Shown here: positions 10,724 to 19,608 of the stretch, one piece after another
How the letters are laid out: every line of letters begins with the position of its first letter
How positions within the stretch are numbered: position 1 is the stretch's first letter
Source: Conidiobolus incongruus B7586
Taxonomy: Eukaryota; Entomophthoromycota; Entomophthoromycetes; Entomophthorales; Conidiobolaceae
NCBI GenBank assembly: GCA_000697335.1
Contig: JNEM01009908.1
Location: 1-19,608 of the forward strand
DNA length: 19,608 nt
Reading direction: 5' to 3'
The notes under the pieces: model-generated
Database searches by the model: none
What the model was told of the DNA's origin: nothing
The model's input: only the letters and a program-made list of their open reading frames with translations
Position numbers and translations under genes: made by a program

Positions 10724-12719
10724 AGTACTGAGGAAGTAAAACTTGAGTAGGTAAATTTGAATTCTTAATATGGCATCTTTCAAATAGTACTATTTCATGG
10801 AAAATTCTATGAATATAGACACAAAGAAATCAACATTTATGATCAGATTAATCTTTGACAAGCTGGCAGTGAGGTACTAGTTTTTAAATTTTGTTACTAG
10901 CATCCATTAAAATTTTAAATGATTTGATTTTCATCCAATATTTTCACTTGATCGTGTGAATTTGAGTATTTTTTCCATTGTATTTGGTAAATTTCTAGAT
11001 TGATAAAATAATATTAAATTCATTAGCGAAATATGAAATATTTTGTTAAAATATTATTCAAAAGCTATTTCAACTTTAAATAAACATTAATCATTAATTA
11101 TATAATCTCTTTTAATCATTTATAGATTATGAAAATTATTAATTTTTACAAATTCATTTGATAGAAACAGAAAAGCTATTATTTATTAAATTAGAAAATT
11201 CGCAACTTGTATTCTAATTTCTCAATATAATTCATTCAAGTCGAATATTCTATTTTATTGGATAAAATACATTAATTAACACTGCACATAGGATCTAAAT
11301 TCTAAAATATAAGTCATATTGGTCAACTTGTTAATGATAATTTAATGACTTACTAGCAATTTCAAAGTAATTTTAATATAAACAAAATATATTGGATTTA
11401 TCATTGTGAATAAATATCAAAAATTGTGATGAATTAATTGAATATTAACATGTAATATTCAATGTCTTAAATAGCCAAAACAAAAACTTTGAGCTAAATT
11501 TATCCATTTTAAATACTTATAAAAATCCTCAATTCAGCTATTGTTTCAACTACCTATTGTTTTTTAATCTTGGCATGTTTATTTTACAACATCTCTAATT
11601 ATATGTTATTTTTTATACTTTTATCCAATTTGATTTTTATAATAACATATATATTACATTATTATTGGTAGTTTGGCTTTTTGAAATAATTATAAAATTA
11701 ATATCACTAATTGTATGTATCAAAAAATGATACTCTGTTAATAATGAATTCTCTCATCGAGGTGGCAATCTTATTTTAAAAATTAGAATTAGTATATAAA
11801 ACACCAATATATAATCACCCTTACACAACTAGAGTGTAAATAAAATTCGATAAATTTAAACTTCAGATAGTAATCAGCATAAATTATTTACTATTTGAAT
11901 AAAAAATTATTGTTACTTTTGAAAGAATAATTTGAATTTTTAAATTTTTTAAAGTTATCTAGTAATTTTGGTGTGAATTAATTAGTTCAAGGTTTTTTGT
12001 GTATTACATAAATAAATTATACATGATAAGGGTTGTTTAATATTATTTTCTTGAACTTAGGCTAAAAAATCATTAAACTAAAGGCTATTTTAATTTTTGT
12101 TTAAATAATTATAAACAAATTCAAATGGTAATTTTAATAAAAACTAACTTTGAAATTATAAACTTTTGAAAATATTTTTGGTATTTATGATCAAAATTAT
12201 ACATAATAGATTATTAAGCAGAGTTATTTTTATTAAATATTCTTTAATATAATAGTTGATTATTTTTTAATTAATAAATAAAATGTTTATTAATATTGAT
12301 TAATTTAAAATTTAAAATAAATTTATTAATTTAATAAATCAAAATATATAGCTTGTAATTTTTTATTATTATAAAATTAAAATATAATAAGAATAATAAA
12401 ACTAAAATAATATATAATGTTGATTTCTTATATAACCAAAATGATAACAGTTATTTATAATAATTATAAAAGTAAAATTAAATAGAATATATTAAATATA
12501 ATATTATTCATAATAAAACTAAATAATAATATAAAATTTCAAACCAAAGTAAAATAAAATATTATTATAAAATTTATAAATATTAATAAAAAATTTAAAT
12601 TTAATATTTTCCTTTATTATTAATAATTATTTTCTATATTTTTGATAAGTATTTAATATATAAAAATTATTTTTCAAATATTAAAATTTAATATTTATTA
12701 AAACCAATTTAAGTTATAT
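10724..12719. other. AT-rich spacer between the second POT gene and the LTR element
   Basis: No gene, RNA gene or clear repeat recognised. The last 500 bases (about 12240-12719) are even poorer in G and C than the first part and have the same texture as the retroelement that follows. They may be remains of older insertions, but nothing identifiable is left. Confidence 0.55.
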
Positions 12720-13130
12720 TGTAAATATAATAGTAAATACTGATATAATATAGAGGAAGACTTAATATAAGAGTAATATGACACAGAATATGGTATTATA
12801 ATATAGCTATAGTGTGCAAATGTAAACAAAGTTTAATTAAGCTTCAAATTGGGATGAGTCATTAATATATTAAGATTTATATTAGGTAGTATTAATATAT
12901 TATAATATTGATAAAATATAATCTTAATCTTAAAAACAATAGAAAAAATAAAAAATAATAAATATTGAGAAGATAAAAAAAGGGACTTTATTTATTAAGT
13001 AATTTAATATAATTTATATAATTAATTTAGCTATAAAAATATAAATTAATCATATAATTTATAGTTAATTGAATTATATAAAAGTATATATAAGAATTTA
13101 AAGAATTAATCTCTTAATACTCTTTTAATA
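12720..13130 (-). repeat. Left LTR (3' LTR of the minus-strand element)
   Basis: About 410 bases repeated in the same orientation at 18029-18435. The left edge starts with TG at 12720; the right edge fades out near 13130. Over the first roughly 206 aligned bases I counted about 25 differences by hand, of which about 23 are transitions. A nearly unchanged core includes the stretch around 12826-12850 (AAACAAAGTTTAATTAAGC). Confidence 0.8.
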
Positions 13131-13349
13131 AGTTTTTTAGAAGAGATACACTCTTTAGATTTTTATACATAGATATAATAAGTTAAGGTATTTTTAATAT
13201 TTTCTAAAGATTCTCATGTAGCTTCTTTAATAAGATAATTTATCTATTTTATATAGAAATAAAGTTTATTCTTAATAGATTTAGATTTAATTATATAATT
13301 AATATAATACTCTTTTTCTCTTTCTTAATTAATAATTAAATCTAATTTT

Positions 13350-14650
13350 AAAGCTTTTAATTAATTAAAAAAAGTATTAAAATCTTCAAAATAAGGTTTG
13401 ATTTTGGATATATTAAAGGTAAAGTTGATCCTCAAAGTTAAAGGTAATTTTAAGATAATATTTTTAAAATTTGAATCAATAGATTAAATTTTATAAAAAC
13501 TATAATATAATAGCAAGTATTTTAGATTTAAGCTAAATTTAAGTAAATTAAGTTTAAAAACAAACTATTCTAAGTATACAAATATATTAGTTTTATATTT
13601 AGGAGGATTCTTAGATAACTTTAAATATTATTATTCTATAATCTTTTAATTCTTTTCCAAGTTAAATTTAACAAAGGAATTAATATATTTAATATAAGAT
13701 TAAATTTCAACAATATCTAAAAATAAGTTGATTTAAAGTTTTAGAGTAATTATTAAGTTAAAAGGTTTGTTATTATTAATAAAATAAAAACTAAAACCTA
13801 TTGATTTATTGAGAAAAGTATTGAATGAATATTAAAGTTAGTGGATATAGGTATTTTAATTTAACTAATTAGTGTTAATATAAGCTTTAATCATTTATTT
13901 TAAGGTTTTAATAGTTTTTTAACAAGTTTATTAGTTTAGTAATAATTAGTAATAAATATAGTTAAATTAATCTTTAAGGAAAAAGATAGTAATTTTTAAA
14001 ATTAAAAGTTAAATCACATATCTCTATCAGATATAATAGTTTATTAAATTCTATAAAAAGTAAAAATATTGGAGAATAATAGTTTTGCAATATCTTTAGC
14101 TATAGAAGTTTTAAAACAAGGAATAAAATAAATATATTTAAAAAATAAATTAATTACAATTAATAAGTTATTATAACTAATTGTTAATTTAAAGATTTCT
14201 ATAAAATTAAGTTAGATTTATTGTTAAGTTTTAATAAAAATTTGTAGGGGAATAAGTTTATTATATTTTAGTTAGGTATTATATTTAGTTTTTTAGCATA
14301 TATCACAGATATTAGTGTATTTCTGAATTAATTTAATTAAGGAAAGTTAGTAATAACTTATTTTAATTCTCTTAACAATTTCTAACTAGTTTTGATATCC
14401 TTTAATAAATAAGTTATAACACTCATTAAATATTACTTGTTAGATTTTAAGAATATTAGGGATATATAAATAATTATTATAATATAATAAGTTATCAGTG
14501 ATTTTAAATCTTTTGACATATTTTAATTAGTTTTCTAATAGTTTAAAGAGTTCTTCTTTAATTAAAATAAAGAAATTATTATTTAATAGTGTTTCTTAAA
14601 ATAATTTAATAAATTCTTTATTTCCTTCATTAATAATCATTATGTTAATA
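13350..14650 (-). pseudogene. Integrase region of the LTR element (fossil)
   Basis: On the minus strand, stretches resemble a Ty3/Gypsy integrase: an N-terminal zinc-binding-like segment near 14300, followed by a catalytic-core-like segment from about 14250 to 13900 that includes a typical SDRD word near 14030. The C-terminal part down to about 13350 is weaker. The region is broken by many stops. Assignment rests on the order of short similar segments and on its position downstream of RNase H. Confidence 0.7.
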
Positions 14651-14689
14651 TCTGCTGGGTTTTTATAATTAGAATAAAAAAATAGATAT

Positions 14690-16060
14690 ATAAGATTTCT
14701 TAACAAAGTATCTACAACATGATTTTATTAACCTAAAAGATATTAGATAAAGAAAAGGTAAGCTTAGATAGCTTTAATTTATCTAGCTTATCTTCTTAAT
14801 AAATACTTTTAAGTATTTAAGTAAATAAATGATTTATGATTTAAAAATGTTAAGAAATAGTTATAAAATAAAAAATATAAATGATTTTTGATTATTTCTA
14901 TTAAAGTAAAGAGTTTTTATTTATAAACTAGGTATTTTAATTCAGCTAACATTATTTTTCTTAATTAAAATATTATAAGCTTTAAGGTAATGTTTATAAA
15001 GTTAAACTTAATTTATTCTCCTTTATTTATTATTTTATCTTATAGTTAAAAGATAATATATAAATTAAATTCAAATTAAATTATTTATCTACTAATTGTA
15101 AAAAAACTAGAGTTAATAAAAATAATAGTAAGTAGTTAAAAATCAAAAATAGATAAAGCAAGAATATTAGTAATATAGAAAATTAAAGCATTTATATAAA
15201 AAGTATATAGTAGGGTTTATTTAAAAGGAGAGTTTTTTCTTAAAAGATTAGTTAAAAGAGTTATAAGTTTAATAAAAGAATCAATGAAATCTTTAAAATA
15301 ATTTAATAATTTAAGTATAAACATAAGTTGATCTTTGTTTATAAATATAATAATAGCTTTTATACTATTAAATTTAGTTGTATTAATGTTAATTCCTTAG
15401 GAAGAAATAATATAACTATAGAAAAAGATAGAAAAGATACTAAAAATACATTTTGATAGCTTTCAAAGTAATTTATATTCTTGAAAAATTTATAGGATTT
15501 AATTTATTTATTAGATATATTTTTCTTTAGTTTTTAAATAAATTAAAATATTATTAAATTAAATAATAATAGAGTTATTAAAAACAAAGTTAAAAAGGGA
15601 ATTGATAAATTAGGTAAAAGTTACAAGTGTATTGAATAATTTAAAATTTATAATAGTAAATTTATAATAGCTTAGTAGAGTATTAAAAATAATTAAGGGC
15701 ATAAAATTTTCTTCAACTTTAATATTATAATAACTATTTCTAATATCTAATTTAGTGAATATAGTAGATTTAAGTAGTTTATCCTTAATATTATATAAGT
15801 TTAATAATAAAGTTTTATCCTTAATAGTTTTAAAATTTAAAATATATTTATCAATATATAGACTTTAACCACAATTAACCTTTTGTATAAAAAAGATAAG
15901 AGATTTTTATAATAAGGAAATAGGTTTAATATACCTATTTTTAAGTAATTTTTTAGATTTCTTCTTTTAAAGTTTTATATTATTTAGGAGATAAATGATA
16001 AATAAACTTTAAGTATAGCTGTATATCTAAGAGAAATTTAATTTTATATTTGATATTATA
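14690..16060 (-). pseudogene. Reverse transcriptase and RNase H region of the LTR element (fossil)
   Basis: Minus-strand stretches show the classical Ty3/Gypsy pattern. A fingers-like segment lies near 15890-16000 and a palm segment near 15700-15770. A segment near 15500-15560 corresponds to the catalytic strand, and an RNase H part follows at about 14690-15240. It is broken by many stops. The right part (about 15094-16267) is repeated at 18435-19608 with almost no length change. Confidence 0.8.
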
Positions 16061-18009
16061 TTTTAAAAGTAATTTACTTATAGATTTAAAAATATTAAAA
16101 ATTAACTTACTATATTATATAAGAAGTAATAATTAATTATAACTTTATTGAAATGAATAAATAAGGTACTAATAAATAAATAATATATAGATATATATTT
16201 TTATAAATTATTATGGTTTTTAATTAGTTTTTTATATTAGTTTTTGTTTATAATAATAAAATTATTTGATACAATTGTAGAGTTGGTATTAGGTAAAATA
16301 TTTAATAGTTTTATAATAAGGTAATATAAATTTTTTAAGATTAATTTTATTAATTTCTTTTAAAATATAAATAAAATAGATTTATAACTTTTTAAAGTAA
16401 TACTTATAAATAACAAGTTATAATATTTAAACTAATATTAATCTAGTATAAAATTATAACTAAAGTTACTAACTTGGAATTTAATATATTGATAGTAGTT
16501 AAGTAATGATAAATATTTAAATATAATATTAGATACTTGTTTTATTAAATTATTAATATATTTGATTATTAAGATATTTTTTTAAGTAGATAAAAATAGT
16601 TTAATAACAATAAAAAAAGAGATAATATAATTAGAATAACTAAAGTTAATTAAAACATTAACAAGTATATCTATAAAATATCTAGTTAAAACAAATAATA
16701 AAGTAATAATTAAAAATAAAAAATTATAAGATAAATTAGTTACTAGAATATTTTTAGTTTCTAGTAGTTTAATTAGTTAGATCTCTCTAGTATATATAAT
16801 TTAATTTGTGGAAATATTAGTCTATTAAAACTTTTGTAGATTAAATTAGAATTTTCTAATTAATTGTGAAAAAGATGATTTTAAGATAATATTAATATTA
16901 TTTAAGTTTAATTTGTGGTTGGTAGATTAAAATTGTTAAAGATAAGATAGATATTACTTTATAAAAAAATATTTATCAACTTTATAATTAACCTATGTCT
17001 TTTAGTAATAATATTAACCTTTATTTATTCTTAATTAAATTTTAACTTTTTTACTAAAGATTTTCTTATAGAGCTTTCAAGCAGAAACATTTATCATTTG
17101 AGATTTAAGTAAATTTGAGTAAGTTTTAAAAGATTAATTCTTAAGATAAAAAGATTTAGTTATAAAGTAAAAGATATCATCAATTATAATTGCTATATCA
17201 CAAATATTAGAAAAAAAAATTATTAAAATGTTTCTTGTTAACTAATTAAAGTTTTACTTAAAGGTTAAAGCATTGTAATAACTTGTAGATTTATTTTTCT
17301 TTAATAATATTTAATATTTTTAAATATATTTCATTAAATTTCTCAATTAATTACTTTGTAGAAATTTTTTATTTAAGTTAAGAAAGCTTTTCTCTTGTTA
17401 ATTAAAGTTAATTTTTTAGGTAATATTTTTTTAAGGGTTTTTTCTAATTGTTTAAAGGTTTGTATTTTTATAGTAGGTTATCCCCCTAAAAACTCTTTAG
17501 GATTAAATTTGTAATAAGTTAACTACTAAATGTAAGTAAATTTTTCAAAGAAAAAAATAATTAATTTAAAGATATTCTTTAAATCTTTATTAGGATTTAA
17601 ATTAAAATAATTCTTTATTTTTTTAAAGTAGTTTTTAAGCTGGTAGAGGTTTTTAGAATTATCATAAATAGTTAATTTATCTTTAAAAATACTATAAAGG
17701 TGATTTAATATATTAACTATAGTGAAATAACTAGTTTATTAGATTTAAACTTTTTGAGTTATATTTTTCTTAACCAGAAGTTGTTTAATATAAGCTTTAT
17801 AAAAAGTAGTAAGTTTTTAAATATTAAAGTCTTAGATTTATTTAATAATTAAGCTACTATTATTATTAAAATAATATATGGGTATCTTTTTTTTAGTGGT
17901 ATTATAGTGTAAAATATTAAATTAAAATAAAATAAGTTATAAATAAGATTTAAAATAGTAATAGATAGATTTAATACAAGTAATTATTAGTTTCTAGTAG
18001 GTTTTTAAT

Positions 18010-18030
18010 AGTTTTATTATTGTTACTATA
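18010..18030 (-). other. Possible primer-binding site of the LTR element
   Basis: Immediately inside the right LTR on the minus strand is a short stretch with the look of a decayed tRNA-complementary primer site. Its place next to the 5' LTR is where such a site is expected in this family. The match is too degraded to name the tRNA. Confidence 0.25.
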
Positions 18031-18435
18031 TAAGTATAGTAGTAAATACTAATATAGTATAGAGGAAAACTTAATATAAAAATAGTATGATATAGAATAT
18101 AATATTATAATATAGTTATAGTATGCAAATATAAACAAAGTTTAATTAAGCTTCAAACTGGGATAAGTCACTAATATATTAAAATTTATATTAGGTAGTT
18201 TTAATATATTATAATATTAATTAAATATAGTTTTAATTTTAGAAATAATGAAAAAATAAAGAATAGTAAAAATTAAGAAAACAAAAGAAAAACCTAGTTT
18301 ATTAAATAATTTAGTATTATTTATATAATTAATTTAGTTATATAAGTATAAATTAATTATATAATTTATAGTTAATTAAATTATATGAAAATATATATAA
18401 GAATTTAAAAAAATAGTCTTTTAATATATTTATTA
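18029..18435 (-). repeat. Right LTR, shared between two copies of the element
   Basis: Directly repeats 12720-13130. For the element on its left it is the 5' LTR. On its right side the sequence passes, near 18420-18435, straight into the interior of a second copy, at a point corresponding to about 15094 between reverse transcriptase and RNase H. It could equally be read as the 3' LTR of that second copy. Confidence 0.8.
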
Positions 18436-19608
18436 ATTACAAAAGAATTAAAGTTAGTAGAAATAATGATAAATAGGTTAAAATCAAAAATAAATAAAAT
18501 AAAAACATTAGTAATATAAAAAATTAAAATATTTATGTAAAAAATATATAATAGGGTTAATTTAAAAAGAAAGTTTTTTCTTAAGAGATTAGTTAGAGGA
18601 ACTATAAGTTTAACAAAAGAATTTATAAAATCATCAAAGATATTTAATAATTTAAATATAAATATAAATTGATTTTTATTTATAGATATAGTAAAGGTTT
18701 TTATATCATTAAGTTTAATTGAATCAATATTAATTTTTTAAGAAAAAATAATATAACTATAGAAGAAGATAGATAAAACATTAAAAATATATTTGGATAG
18801 TTTTAAAGATAATTTATATCCTTGAATAATTTATAAAACTTAATTAACATATTAAATATATTCTTTTTTAATTTTTAAAAAAATTAAGATATTATTAAGA
18901 TAAGTAATAATAAAGTTATTAAAAATAAAACTAAAAAGGGAATTGATAAATTAAGTAAAAGTTACAAAAGCATAACATAATTTAAAATTCATAATAGTAA
19001 ATTTATAATAGCTTAATAAAATATTAAAATCAATTAAAAGAATAAAATTTTCTTTAATTTTAATATTATAATAATTTTTTTAATATTTAATTTAATAAAT
19101 ATTATAGATTTAAGTAGTTTGTCTTTAATATTATATAAGTTTAATAATAAAATTTTATCCTTAATAGTTTTAGAGTTTAAAATATAATTATCAATATATA
19201 ATCTTTAACCACCATCAACTTTTTATATAAAGAAGATAAAAGATTTTTATAATAAGGAAGAAGATTTAATATATTTATTCTTAAGTAATTTCTAAACTTC
19301 TTCTTTAAAAGTTTAATATTATTTAAGAGATAAATGATAAGTAAGTTTTAAATATAGTTGTATACTTAAAAGAAGTCTAATTTTGTGTTTAATATTATAT
19401 TTAAGAGGTAATTTACTTATAAGTTTAAAAATATTAACAAATTAATTTATTATATTATATAAGAAATGACAATTAATTATAACTTTATTGAAATTAATAG
19501 ATAAAATATTAATAAATAAGTAATAAATATATTTATATCCTTATAATTTATTAAAGTTTTTAATTAGTTTTTTATATTTGTTTTTGCTTTTAATAATAAA
19601 ATTATTTA
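18436..19608 (-). mobile_element. Partial second copy of the same LTR element (reverse transcriptase region), cut by the window end
   Basis: This stretch aligns to 15095-16267 of the first copy with a constant offset of about 3341, so there is almost no net insertion or deletion in 1.17 kb. In a sampled stretch (about 18882-19000) I counted 16 differences in roughly 119 bases, 12 of them transitions. It covers the reverse transcriptase part on the minus strand and is broken like the first copy. It continues beyond the window, so its other end is unknown. The RNase H, integrase and chromodomain-like parts seen in the first copy are absent between this interior piece and the LTR. Confidence 0.85.

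Larger units (their letters stand above)
12720..18435 (-). mobile_element. Decayed Ty3/Gypsy LTR retrotransposon, possibly a chromovirus
   Basis: An LTR-type element of about 5.7 kb read on the minus strand, flanked by two directly repeated LTRs. From high to low coordinates it holds a gag/protease region with little recognisable sequence (about 16700-18000), reverse transcriptase, RNase H and integrase, then a weak chromodomain-like stretch (about 13160-13320) before the left LTR. This reverse transcriptase, RNase H, integrase order is that of the Ty3/Gypsy family; a chromodomain would make it a fungal chromovirus. It is clearly broken, with several dozen stops throughout. Extreme A/T content and transition-dominated divergence suggest repeat-induced point mutation or decay of methylated cytosine, so a simple divergence clock would overestimate its age. 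No target-site duplication could be settled. Confidence 0.85.

Overview
The window looks like nuclear DNA of an AT-rich fungus. It holds two intronless genes for fungal-type proton-coupled oligopeptide transporters (POT/PTR2 family) and a decayed Ty3/Gypsy-type LTR retrotransposon. The rest is very AT-rich spacer in which I recognise no gene. The retroelement differs between copies mostly by C/T and G/A transitions, which resembles repeat-induced point mutation or decay of methylated cytosines. I cannot name the species. The genes are much richer in G+C than the spacers around them, so AT bias is strong outside coding sequence.

Layout: 1-4554 is AT-rich spacer with two slightly less AT-rich patches. 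A complete peptide transporter gene (534 aa) lies on the plus strand at 4657-6261. A 2.8 kb AT-rich spacer follows. At 9192-10643 on the minus strand is a second, convergent paralogue. Its reading frame is cut short by a 28-base deletion between short direct repeats, and the old 3' end is still readable down to 9073. Another 2 kb spacer leads to the retroelement at about 12720-18435. It is on the minus strand and has an LTR at each end, with recognisable reverse transcriptase, RNase H and integrase and a possible chromodomain. From about 18436 to the window end a second copy of the same family begins, in the same orientation. It joins the LTR directly at a point between reverse transcriptase and RNase H, so one LTR appears to serve two copies.

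The two transporters are an inverted, convergent pair about 2.9 kb apart. Compared base by base they are a mosaic: blocks of near or complete identity (245 identical bases in one) sit directly beside strongly diverged blocks. This points to ectopic gene conversion after an old duplication. If the first gene is functional it would import di- and tripeptides at the plasma membrane; the second probably lacks its last membrane segments. I found no CRISPR array, RNA gene or new multi-gene system. The points most worth a second look are the paralogue mosaic, the deletion and the chimeric retroelement junction.
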